A stretch of DNA of 64,000 nt from an uncultured Roseicyclus sp. (GTDB lineage Bacteria; Pseudomonadota; Alphaproteobacteria; Rhodobacterales; Rhodobacteraceae), in assembly GCA_947500415.1 (NCBI GenBank), contig CANMRT010000002.1:744001-808000 (forward strand), in the 5' to 3' direction. The notes beneath the pieces were generated by a model, which was given only the letters and a program-made list of their open reading frames with translations, was not told the origin of the DNA and searched no databases. Shown here piece after piece: positions 51,656-59,163 of the stretch. A program made the position numbers and the translations under genes. Each line of letters begins with the position of its first letter. The first letter of the stretch is position 1.

Positions 51656-52546
51656 ATGGCCACGGCAGAGCAAATCGCACAGATGCAAAAAGGCGCAGGC
51701 TTCGTAGCTGCGCTGGATCAATCCGGCGGCTCCACCCCCAAGGCGCTGAAGCTATATGGCGTGGCTGAGGGCGCCTACGGTTCGGACGATGAGATGTTCG
51801 ATCTGATCCACCAGATGCGCACCCGCATTGCCACTGCACCCGCCTTCACCGGCAAAAAGGTCATTGGCGCGATCCTGTTTGAGAAGACCATGGACCGCGA
51901 AATCGCTGGCCGCCCGTCCGCCGAATACCTCTGGGCTGAGCGGCAGGTTGTCCCTTTCCTGAAAATCGACGACGGCTTGGAAGAGGCACGTGATGGTGTG
52001 CAGCTTCTCAAACCGATCAAGACCCTGTCCAACAAGCTGGCCCGCGCGAAGGCGGCTGGCATCTTCGGCTCCAAGGCGCGGTCGGTGATCGCTGAAGCGC
52101 ACCAGGAAGGCATCAAGGCCAACGTCGCGCAGCAGTTTCGCATCGGGGATGAGGTGCTGGATAACGGCATGGTCCCGATCATCGAACCTGAGGTCTCCAT
52201 CACCGCGCCTGACAAGGCAGAGGCTGAGGCGATGCTTTTGGATGCGATCCTGGCCGCCTTGGACAGTGTGCCCGCAGATCGTCAGGTCATGCTCAAGCTG
52301 ACCTTGCCCGAAGCGCCCGATCACTATGCGCCGCTGGTGGCACACCCCCGCGTGATGCGCGTTGTGGCGTTGTCGGGTGGGTATTCACGAGATGAGGCAA
52401 CCGGGCGGCTGGCCAAAAACCGCGGCGTGATCGCGAGCTTCAGCCGCGCGTTGACCGAAGGCTTGTCGGCACAGCAGGACGATGAAGCGTTCAACGGTGC
52501 CATCAGCCGCACCATTGATGAAATCCACGCAGCCTCCATAACCTGA
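51656..52546 (+). CDS. fda: Fructose-bisphosphate aldolase, class I
   Basis: 296 residues, the length of the bacterial Schiff-base aldolases of the Staphylococcus type. Motifs QKGAGFVAALDQSGGSTPKA (20), GAILFEKTMDREIAG, VPFLKIDDGL, VPIIEPEVSI and the Lys-containing VMLKLTLPEAPDHY. GGAGGG precedes the ATG at 51656. Lies 87 bp after pgk and before ftsB. Confidence 0.95.
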   Translation: MATAEQIAQMQKGAGFVAALDQSGGSTPKALKLYGVAEGAYGSDDEMFDLIHQMRTRIATAPAFTGKKVIGAILFEKTMDREIAGRPSAEYLWAERQVVPFLKIDDGLEEARDGVQLLKPIKTLSNKLARAKAAGIFGSKARSVIAEAHQEGIKANVAQQFRIGDEVLDNGMVPIIEPEVSITAPDKAEAEAMLLDAILAALDSVPADRQVMLKLTLPEAPDHYAPLVAHPRVMRVVALSGGYSRDEATGRLAKNRGVIASFSRALTEGLSAQQDDEAFNGAISRTIDEIHAASIT

Positions 52547-52571
52547 ACGCCCGTGGCGCAGTTGCGCCGGA

Positions 52572-52585
52572 CGAATCGCGATTCG
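52572..52585. repeat. 14-bp palindrome with two GANTC sites
   Basis: CGAATCGCGATTCG is a perfect palindrome; it contains GAATC and GATTC, both CcrM-type methylation sites. It lies 102 bp upstream of ftsB. Confidence 0.6.
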
Positions 52586-52623
52586 ACGTGGGGGATTCCC
52601 AAAGCCGTCTGAATATGCGAATC
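52573..52623 (+). promoter_or_regulatory. Four GANTC sites upstream of ftsB
   Basis: GAATC (52573-52577), GATTC (52580-52584), GATTC (52594-52598) and GAATC (52619-52623) occur within 51 bp. Random expectation is one per 256 bp. CcrM methylates GANTC in alphaproteobacteria and GcrA reads it at cell-cycle promoters. The region is between fda and the division gene ftsB. Confidence 0.5.
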
Positions 52624-52686
52624 TGCCCGAAACCGCCCATCAGAGGCGGCACGCTTGTGGGCCAAACGGCCACATATGAGGCAGTT

Positions 52687-52980
52687 ATGTTGCGTTCCCT
52701 ATCGCTAGGCCGGGCCATTGTGCCGGGCCTGTTGTTCCTTGTCGGTTTCTATTTCACCTTCACAGCTGTGCAGGGCAACAACGGGCTGTTCCAACGCATT
52801 CAGGTCGAGGCTGAGCGTGACCGGCTTGAAGAAGAGCTTGCCCGCCTTGAGGGGCAAGTGGACCGGATGGAAATCCTGACGCGCCGCCTGTCGGACAACT
52901 ACCTCGACATTGATCTGCTGGACGAACGGGTCCGTAACGTTCTCGGTTATGCCCGCCCCGATGAGCTGATCCTACCCTAA
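52687..52980 (+). CDS. ftsB: FtsB-like septum formation initiator
   Basis: 97 residues. Short cytoplasmic N-terminus, one membrane segment (AIVPGLLFLVGFYFTFTAVQ), then a coiled coil (AERDRLEEELARLEGQVDRM, EILTRRLSDNYLDIDLL) and ERVRNVLGYARPDE, matching FtsB/DivIC proteins. It joins the FtsQLB division complex. The ATG at 52687 follows GAGGCA. Confidence 0.87.
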   Translation: MLRSLSLGRAIVPGLLFLVGFYFTFTAVQGNNGLFQRIQVEAERDRLEEELARLEGQVDRMEILTRRLSDNYLDIDLLDERVRNVLGYARPDELILP

Positions 52981-53075
52981 CCCCTTCCACAACAAGCCTT
53001 TCGCCCTATGCATAACGGGTCTGTTCCCCTGCGTCAGGTTGACGGGAAGACTCGGCGAAACAAAGCTGCTAATGG

Positions 53076-53095
53076 ATAGTTCAACGTTAAACTAT
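53076..53095 (+). promoter_or_regulatory. 20-bp imperfect palindrome upstream of pdhA
   Basis: ATAGTTCAACGTTAAACTAT is symmetrical at 18 of 20 positions around AACGTT. It is 27 bp before the pdhA start codon and 95 bp after ftsB. A dimeric repressor of the pyruvate dehydrogenase operon is a likely reader; the sequence is not that of the E. coli PdhR site. Confidence 0.45.
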
Positions 53096-53122
53096 TCCCA
53101 ATTCGGGAGGGGAGATCGCCCT

Positions 53123-54151
53123 ATGGCCGCACGCAAAGCCACGGAAAAGGCAGACGCCAAGCCCAACGTCTCAGCCGAAGAGCTGAAAGAATACTACCGC
53201 GAAATGCTGTTGATCCGCCGCTTCGAAGAGAAGGCCGGCCAGCTTTACGGCATGGGTCTGATCGGGGGCTTCTGCCACCTATACATCGGCCAGGAAGCGG
53301 TTGTTGTGGGGCTTGAGGCCGCCGCTGAGGAAGGTGACAAGCGTGTCACTTCCTACCGCGACCACGGGCACATGTTGGCGTGTGGAATGGACCCGAAAGG
53401 TGTGATGGCCGAGCTGACGGGCCGCGAAGGCGGTTATTCCAAAGGCAAGGGCGGCTCGATGCACATGTTCTCGAAAGAGAAGCATTTCTACGGCGGCCAC
53501 GGCATCGTTGCAGCCCAGGTGCCGATCGGCGCAGGCCTCGCCTTCTCCGACCACTACAAGGGTAACGACCGCGTCACCTTCACCTACTTCGGTGACGGCG
53601 CGGCCAACCAGGGCCAGGTCTATGAGGCCTACAACATGGCCGAAATCTGGGGCCTGCCCTGCATCTTCGTCATTGAAAACAACCAATACGCCATGGGCAC
53701 GTCGACCAAACGATCGACCCACTCGCCGTCCTATTGGGAACGCGGTGCCGCCTACGGCATCCCGGGCGAGGAAGTGGATGGTATGGACGTGCTGGCCGTG
53801 AAAGCCGCTGGTGAAAAGGCCGTCGCGCACTGCCGCGCGGGCAAGGGCCCGTACATTCTTGAGATCAAAACCTACCGCTATCGCGGCCACTCCATGTCGG
53901 ACCCGGCGAAGTACCGGACCCGCGAGGAAGTGCAGGAAATGCGCGAAAAGCGCGACGCTATCGAACATGTGCGCCAGATGCTTTTGACTGGTGGTCACGC
54001 GTCCGAGGAAGACCTCAAGGCCATCGACAAGGAGATTAAGGAAATCGTGAACGAGGCGGCGGAATTCTCCAAGACCTCGCCCGAGCCCGTCTTGGAAGAG
54101 CTTTGGACCGACATCTATGCCGAAGAAGTACCGCAAGGGGAGGCTCTGTAA
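53123..54151 (+). CDS. pdhA: Pyruvate dehydrogenase E1 component, alpha subunit
   Basis: 342 residues. TPP-binding signature GDGAANQGQVYEAYNMAEIW with the closing VIENNQYAMGT, HLYIGQEAV, and the phospho-loop YRYRGHSMSDPAKYRTREEV (20). Mitochondrial-like heterotetrameric E1. The ATG at 53123 follows GGGAGGGGAG. pdhB begins directly after its stop. Confidence 0.97.
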   Translation: MAARKATEKADAKPNVSAEELKEYYREMLLIRRFEEKAGQLYGMGLIGGFCHLYIGQEAVVVGLEAAAEEGDKRVTSYRDHGHMLACGMDPKGVMAELTGREGGYSKGKGGSMHMFSKEKHFYGGHGIVAAQVPIGAGLAFSDHYKGNDRVTFTYFGDGAANQGQVYEAYNMAEIWGLPCIFVIENNQYAMGTSTKRSTHSPSYWERGAAYGIPGEEVDGMDVLAVKAAGEKAVAHCRAGKGPYILEIKTYRYRGHSMSDPAKYRTREEVQEMREKRDAIEHVRQMLLTGGHASEEDLKAIDKEIKEIVNEAAEFSKTSPEPVLEELWTDIYAEEVPQGEAL

Positions 54152-55522
54152 ATGGCTGTAGAAATCCTGATGCCCGCACTCTCCCCCACAATGGAGGAAG
54201 GCACGCTGGCCAAATGGCTGGTGAAAGAAGGCGACACCGTACAATCCGGCGATATCCTGGCCGAGATCGAAACCGACAAAGCCACGATGGAATTCGAAGC
54301 TGTCGATGAAGGCGTGATCGGAAAGATCCTGATCGAAGAAGGCACCGAAGGCGTGAAAGTGAACACCCCCATCGCGATTATCGGCGAGGAAGGGGAGGAC
54401 ATGTCGGCCGCCTCCGCAGCGCCTGCGCCAGCCGCAGAAGAAGCCCCCGCGCCCGCAGCCGAAGCGCCAGCAGCCCCGGCGGCCGCGGCACCGGCGGCGC
54501 CCAAGGTCGACACCAGCCCCGACTGGCCCGAAGGCACCGCGATGAAGACCCAGACGGTCCGCGAAGCCCTGCGCGACGCCATGTCCGAGGAAATGCGCGC
54601 CGATGAAGGCGTGTTCGTGATGGGTGAGGAAGTCGCCGAGTACAACGGTGCCTACAAAGTCACCCAGGGCATGTTGGACGAATTCGGCGCAAAACGTGTG
54701 ATCGACACGCCCATCACCGAACATGGCTTTGCCGGGATCGGTGTTGGCGCGGCTTTTGGCGGGTTGAAGCCCATCGTCGAATTCATGACGTTTAACTTCG
54801 CCATGCAAGCCATTGACCATATTATAAATTCAGCAGCCAAGACGCTCTATATGTCCGGCGGCCAGATGGGTGCACCCATGGTGTTCCGTGGCCCCAACGG
54901 TGCGGCCGCCCGCGTGGGCGCGCAGCACTCCCAGGATTACGCCGCGTGGTACAGCCAGATCCCGGGCCTGAAGGTTGTCATGCCCTACTCCGCCGCTGAC
55001 GCGAAGGGTCTATTGAAGACCGCGATCCGTGATCCCAACCCGGTCATCTTCCTTGAGAATGAGATCCTCTACGGCCAGTCCTTCGACGTGCCGGATATGG
55101 ATGATTTCACCGTTCCATTTGGCAAGGCAAAGATCTGGCGCGAAGGCACTGACGTAACGCTCGTGTCCTTCGGGATCGGCATGAAATACGCGCTGGAGGC
55201 CGCTGACAAACTGGCTGAAGACGGGGTTTCCGCCGAAGTCATCGACCTGCGCACCCTTCGCCCTCTTGATTACGACACGTTGCTCGCTTCGGTCATGAAG
55301 ACCAACCGCTGTGTGACGATTGAGGAAGGTTTCCCGGTCTGCTCCATCGGCAACCACCTCAGCGCCTATCTGATGCAGAACGCGTTCGACTACCTCGATG
55401 CCCCTGTCATCAACTGCACCGGCAAGGACGTGCCAATGCCCTATGCGGCCAACCTGGAACGCCATGCGCTCATCACCACCGATGAGGTTGTAGAGGCCGT
55501 CAAGCAGGTGACCTACCGCTGA
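54152..55522 (+). CDS. pdhB: Pyruvate dehydrogenase E1 beta subunit with N-terminal lipoyl domain
   Basis: 456 residues. Residues 1-80 are a lipoyl domain ([35 protein letters not shown] with the lipoylated Lys), an Ala/Pro linker follows (about 85-130), then E1-beta: [20 protein letters not shown] (20), [37 protein letters not shown] and [13 protein letters not shown] lipoyl domain on E1-beta is known in alphaproteobacteria and adds lipoyl arms to the complex. Confidence 0.96.
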   Translation: MAVEILMPALSPTMEEGTLAKWLVKEGDTVQSGDILAEIETDKATMEFEAVDEGVIGKILIEEGTEGVKVNTPIAIIGEEGEDMSAASAAPAPAAEEAPAPAAEAPAAPAAAAPAAPKVDTSPDWPEGTAMKTQTVREALRDAMSEEMRADEGVFVMGEEVAEYNGAYKVTQGMLDEFGAKRVIDTPITEHGFAGIGVGAAFGGLKPIVEFMTFNFAMQAIDHIINSAAKTLYMSGGQMGAPMVFRGPNGAAARVGAQHSQDYAAWYSQIPGLKVVMPYSAADAKGLLKTAIRDPNPVIFLENEILYGQSFDVPDMDDFTVPFGKAKIWREGTDVTLVSFGIGMKYALEAADKLAEDGVSAEVIDLRTLRPLDYDTLLASVMKTNRCVTIEEGFPVCSIGNHLSAYLMQNAFDYLDAPVINCTGKDVPMPYAANLERHALITTDEVVEAVKQVTYR

Positions 55523-55770
55523 TGCGTATCCTTGGGAAAAACGGCTCCGCTGATGCCTACCGTGTCGCCATTGATCTTGGCGATGCGGAGGTTGTGGCGC
55601 TGGTCTCTGACGCGCTTCTGTCCGAGCAATACGGGACGGATGCGAAGGTCAGCCACGATCAAGCCTATGAGTGGATCGCCGCCCAACAGCACGACCTGAA
55701 CGACGCCATCACAGCCTTGCACAAGGGCGCCACACCGCGCGCGCCCTTTACTCACATAACGCTCGAATAA
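55522..55770 (+). CDS. DUF5076 protein between pdhB and pdhC
   Basis: 82 residues. Starts in the pdhB stop (TGATG). ADAYRVAIDLGDAEVVALVS and SHDQAYEWIAAQQHDLNDAI with C-terminal APFTHITLE. This small protein is placed between pdhB and pdhC in Rhodobacteraceae; function unknown, with a regulatory or assembly role possible. Confidence 0.82.
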   Translation: MRILGKNGSADAYRVAIDLGDAEVVALVSDALLSEQYGTDAKVSHDQAYEWIAAQQHDLNDAITALHKGATPRAPFTHITLE

Positions 55771-55797
55771 GCGACCCGCTTGAGGGAGACCGATCCA

Positions 55798-57117
55798 ATG
55801 CCCATCGAACTGCTCATGCCCGCCCTCTCCCCCACGATGGAAGAGGGCACCCTTGCCAAATGGCTTGTGAAAGAAGGCGATACCGTCAATTCCGGCGACC
55901 TACTGGCCGAGATTGAGACCGACAAGGCGACCATGGAATTCGAGGCCGTCGATGAGGGGATCATCGGCAAGATTCTGGTGGCCGAGGGCACCGAAAACGT
56001 GAAAGTGAACACCCCCATCGCGCTGATCGGGGAAGAGGGTGAAGACTTCTCTGCCGCGCCTGCGCCCGCCGCAGAGGCCCCCGGAACCGGCGGTGATGGT
56101 GGTGGCCCAAAAGCTGAAGATGTTCCGGCCCCGGCTGCAAGCGCAACTCCTGCCCCGTCGGCACCTGCTTGGTCCGATGGCACGCGTATCTTTGCCTCGC
56201 CCCTCGCGCGTCGGATCGCCAAGGACAAAGGCCTCGACCTTTCGGCCATCAAGGGCTCCGGCCCCCATGGCCGGATCGTGAAAGCCGACGTTGAGAATGC
56301 CCAACCCGGTGCAGCACCCGCCGCAGCGCCAGCAGATGCCCCGAAAACGGCCGCAGCACCCGCCGGTGGTGGCTCCATGCCGACCGGCCCGAGCGCGGAG
56401 CAGGTCCTTAAGATGTACGAGGGCCGCGAGTTTGAAGAGGTCAAACTCAACGGGATGCGCAAGACGGTTGCAGCCCGCCTGACGGAGGCGAAGCAAACCA
56501 TCCCGCATTTCTACCTGCGCCGCGATATCCAGTTGGACGCGCTGCTGAAATTCCGCAGCCAACTCAACAAACAGCTTGAGCCGCGCGGCGTGAAACTCTC
56601 GGTCAATGACTTCGTCATCAAGGCCTGCGCGCTGGCGCTGCAGGCTGTGCCCGATGCCAATGCCGTTTGGGCGGGCGATCGGATGATCAAGCTGAAGCCG
56701 TCAGATGTGGCCGTTGCCGTGGCCGTCGACGGCGGCCTCTTTACGCCGGTCCTAAAGGACAGCGACACGAAATCTCTCTCGGCCCTATCGGCTGAGATGA
56801 AGGATCTTGCGGGTCGTGCGCGGGACGGAAAGCTGCAACCCCATGAATACGTTGGCGGATCTTTTGCGATCTCGAACCTCGGGATGATGGGGATTGAGAA
56901 CTTCGACGCCGTCATCAACCCGCCCCACGGCGCAATCCTTGCAGTCGGCGCGGGCGTCAAGAAGCCGGTTGTCGGCGCGGATGGGGAACTGGCGGTTGCG
57001 ACCGTCATGTCCACCACGCTGTCGGTCGATCACCGCGTCATCGATGGTGCTTTGGGGGCCGAATTGCTGGCCGCGATCAAGGAGAACCTTGAAAACCCGA
57101 TGGTCATGCTCGCCTAA
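55798..57117 (+). CDS. pdhC: Pyruvate dehydrogenase E2 (dihydrolipoamide acetyltransferase)
   Basis: 439 residues. Lipoyl domain 1-80 ([35 protein letters not shown]), Ala/Pro linker, E3/E1-binding domain ([20 protein letters not shown]), second linker, and catalytic domain ([40 protein letters not shown] with the catalytic His). The lipoyl domain is nearly the same as that of pdhB. The E3 gene lpd, usual after pdhC, is absent here. Confidence 0.96.
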   Translation: MPIELLMPALSPTMEEGTLAKWLVKEGDTVNSGDLLAEIETDKATMEFEAVDEGIIGKILVAEGTENVKVNTPIALIGEEGEDFSAAPAPAAEAPGTGGDGGGPKAEDVPAPAASATPAPSAPAWSDGTRIFASPLARRIAKDKGLDLSAIKGSGPHGRIVKADVENAQPGAAPAAAPADAPKTAAAPAGGGSMPTGPSAEQVLKMYEGREFEEVKLNGMRKTVAARLTEAKQTIPHFYLRRDIQLDALLKFRSQLNKQLEPRGVKLSVNDFVIKACALALQAVPDANAVWAGDRMIKLKPSDVAVAVAVDGGLFTPVLKDSDTKSLSALSAEMKDLAGRARDGKLQPHEYVGGSFAISNLGMMGIENFDAVINPPHGAILAVGAGVKKPVVGADGELAVATVMSTTLSVDHRVIDGALGAELLAAIKENLENPMVMLA

Positions 57118-57167
57118 AAACTGGCGGGGTCAGGGACAGGGGTGGGGGTCTGGCGCTCCCCCCCGCC
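57114..57167 (-). terminator. Possible terminator between pdhC and the YdeI-like gene
   Basis: GGCGGGG (57123-57129) pairs with CCCCGCC (57161-57167) around a 31-nt loop that has an inner GGTGGGGG / TCCCCCC stem. On the minus strand it is followed by AGTTTTTA. Only the minus direction has a U-run, so it ends the YdeI-like transcript. Confidence 0.4.
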
Positions 57168-57200
57168 TCCAGAGAATTGTCTTGAAAAACAAGGATTTCA

Positions 57201-57770
57201 TCAGCGCCGAAAGATCGACGGACGCAGACCCGCGCCAGCACTTTGGGCCACATCATCGATGCGGCGCGTCCGCGTGGGGGCTGTTTTGGCGGTCTTGATC
57301 CACTCCAACGTACCGCGTTTAACAGAGCGCGGATAGGCATCCCAGATTTCGCGTGCATCTCCAAGGGCTTGCGCAAGATCGTCCGGCACTTCCAGGCGTT
57401 CGACATCGTCGAGGAAACCCCACATGCCATTGGCTTTCGCAGCGGCGATTTTGGCCTCTCCTGCGTCGGTCATTTGCCCCTCGGCGCGCATCCGTTCCAC
57501 AATCTCTTTGTTAACCGCCGACCAGGCGGAAGTCTCTTTCCGGGGCGCGATACGGTGCTTCATCCGGTCTTCGTCAAGCGCAGCAACTTGGGCGTCGACC
57601 CAACCCCAGCAGAGCAGCTCTTCCACCGCCTGACCCCATGGCAGGTAGTCGGGGTGGTGCTTCTTGTAGGTGGCAAGCCAGAGGGAATCCGACCATGTTT
57701 CATGGTTCTTTTTCAACCACTTGCGAAGCTCTGCGCGGTTGCGGACTGTGAGGATATCAGGTTCAGACAC
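57201..57770 (-). CDS. YdeI-like protein
   Basis: 189 residues, GTG start. Family pattern RNRAELRKWLKKNHETWSDS, GWVDAQVAALDEDRMKHRIA (20), RKETSAWSAVNKEIVERMRA, and the C-terminal KRGTLEWIKTAKTAPTRTRR with RIDD end fit YdeI/OmpD-associated proteins. Cytoplasmic. GAGGTGG precedes the GTG at 57770. Overlaps the pseudouridine synthase stop by 8 bp. Role unknown. Confidence 0.85.
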   Translation of the reverse strand: MSEPDILTVRNRAELRKWLKKNHETWSDSLWLATYKKHHPDYLPWGQAVEELLCWGWVDAQVAALDEDRMKHRIAPRKETSAWSAVNKEIVERMRAEGQMTDAGEAKIAAAKANGMWGFLDDVERLEVPDDLAQALGDAREIWDAYPRSVKRGTLEWIKTAKTAPTRTRRIDDVAQSAGAGLRPSIFRR

Positions 57771-58302
57771 CGACCACCTCGCGCCATTGGCCGGGGAACA
57801 GATCGTGCAGATCGTGTGGGCCAATGGACCAGCGCACGAGGCGGATTACGGGGTAGCCCACATGGGCACACATGCGGCGGACCTGACGGTTTTTGCCTTC
57901 GCTCAAAGACAGCCGCACCCACGTGTCGGTGATGGATTTCCGAACTCGCACAGGCGGATCGCGGTCCCAGATCCAGTCGGGTTCGGTGATGGCCTCGGCC
58001 TTGCACGGGGCGGTTTGGCCGTCTTTCAGCCGCACACCGTTTTGCAATTGATTCAATGCGTTATCGTCGGGCACGCCCTCGACCAGCGCGTAGTAGACTT
58101 TGGGCTTCTTGAACTTGGGCGACGATATCCGCGCCTGCAGGCCGCCGTCATCCGTCAGCAGCAAGAGCCCTTCGCTGTCGCGATCCAGACGCCCCGCGGC
58201 GTAGACGCCTTTGGGCAGGCCGAAGCCGTCCAAGGCGGGCCAGCCGCCCTCGGAGGTGAATTGCGAGAGCACGTTCATGGGCTTGTTGAAGGCGATCAGC
58301 AT
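57763..58302 (-). CDS. rluE: 23S rRNA pseudouridine synthase, RluE-like
   Basis: 179 residues. RsuA-type synthase without S4 domain: LIAFNKPMNVLSQFTSEGGW (20), AAGRLDRDSEGLLLLTDDG with the catalytic Asp in GRLDRDSEG, KVYYALVEG, LSEGKNRQVRRMCAHVGYPV (20) and LVRWSIGPHDLHDLFPGQWR (20). RluE modifies U2457 in helix 89 of 23S rRNA. Upstream region carries three 20-bp repeats. Confidence 0.9.
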   Translation of the reverse strand: MLIAFNKPMNVLSQFTSEGGWPALDGFGLPKGVYAAGRLDRDSEGLLLLTDDGGLQARISSPKFKKPKVYYALVEGVPDDNALNQLQNGVRLKDGQTAPCKAEAITEPDWIWDRDPPVRVRKSITDTWVRLSLSEGKNRQVRRMCAHVGYPVIRLVRWSIGPHDLHDLFPGQWREVVGV

Positions 58303-58316
58303 GGCACCACCGAAAT

Positions 58317-58388
58317 GCGTTCACGTGAACGGATATGCGTCCAGATGAACGGATATTTTGCGAAAAGTGCGTTCAGATGAACGGATCT
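58317..58388. repeat. Three 20-bp repeats upstream of rluE
   Basis: GCGTTCACGTGAACGGATAT (58317-58336), GCGTCCAGATGAACGGATAT (58337-58356) and GCGTTCAGATGAACGGATCT (58369-58388). Copies 1 and 2 are head to tail; copy 3 follows after 12 bp. Copy 1 contains the palindrome CGTTCACGTGAACG. They fill the whole 85-bp space upstream of rluE and touch the stop of the next upstream gene. Confidence 0.75.
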
Positions 58389-58804
58389 CATGGGGCGGGC
58401 CCCCTGAAGGCTAATTGGACCTCTCTTTGACGGCCAAATGCGCCGAACCAGAAGACCGAGCCGAAGAGGCCGCCGAGGAGCGGCGTGATCACAAGGGCGG
58501 ATAGAAGAGTGAGTATTCCGCCATCCGCAAACCCCAGAACACCTCCGACACAGAAAAACACTCCGGCGCAAATGGCCGCCGCTTGCAGCACACTGACGCG
58601 TTTGCGCATTCTGGCCAGTACCGCCCAGATGAGGAGCGCCACAATCGCGAAAGGGATGGCGAGGAGGCCACCGAAGATCAAGCTCAGCGCGAAGGATTCT
58701 CCGGCGCTGGCCGGGCCGTCGAGGGTGGCAATTATGGTGAAGACGATGACGCCTGCGAGGTAGGCGACGACGCAACCGCGCAGGACATAGATCCATTGCG
58801 GCAT
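58388..58804 (-). CDS. Small four-helix membrane protein
   Basis: 138 residues. Segments WIYVLRGCVVAYLAGVIVFT, SLIFGGLLAIPFAIVALLIW, VSVLQAAAICAGVFFCVGGV and LTLLSALVITPLLGGLFGSV. Not recognised. Start overlaps the YjbR stop (ATGA), indicating coupling. The stop is inside the third 20-bp repeat. Confidence 0.65.
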   Translation of the reverse strand: MPQWIYVLRGCVVAYLAGVIVFTIIATLDGPASAGESFALSLIFGGLLAIPFAIVALLIWAVLARMRKRVSVLQAAAICAGVFFCVGGVLGFADGGILTLLSALVITPLLGGLFGSVFWFGAFGRQREVQLAFRGPAP

Positions 58805-59163
58805 CAGGACTGTCCCTTGTCGTAGTCGGCGAGCCAGCGTTTCGGGGCCATTTCCCGCCACGTGCGGCGCAGGCGAGCCTCGGCCCAATCGCGCTCGATC
58901 CGGCCAGCGGCGACGAGGATCAACCCGTGTTTGGCGTAGTGGTCGTGCAGGACGAAGGTTTCGGGATCGGCCTGCATCAGCATTTCGCGTTCTTCGATGG
59001 AGCCTTTGAAGATGGCCGCGTCGACGTAAGGCGACCACCAGCACCAGAGTTTTCCATGGGCCTTGAGGGTGGGATTGCCCCAGGAGACGGCGTCTTCGAC
59101 CTTGGGCAGTTCGAGGGAGTGGGCGAAGATGCGGAGTTCTTGCCAGGTTCGGATCGCGCCCAT
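58804..59163 (-). CDS. MmcQ/YjbR-family protein
   Basis: 119 residues. LELPKVEDAVSWGNPTLKAH, GKLWCWWSPYVDAAIFKGSI (20), FVLHDHYAKHGLILVAAGRI (20) and EARLRRTWREMAPKRWLADY (20) match YjbR-like DNA-binding proteins with a CyaY-like fold. Start overlaps polA stop (ATGA). No function known. Confidence 0.87.
   Translation of the reverse strand: MGAIRTWQELRIFAHSLELPKVEDAVSWGNPTLKAHGKLWCWWSPYVDAAIFKGSIEEREMLMQADPETFVLHDHYAKHGLILVAAGRIERDWAEARLRRTWREMAPKRWLADYDKGQS

Noticed and set aside
53279-54820. 513-residue minus-strand frame across pdhA and pdhB
   Set aside because: Antisense of genes with strong homology motifs; the frame is open only because of GC-rich codon use.
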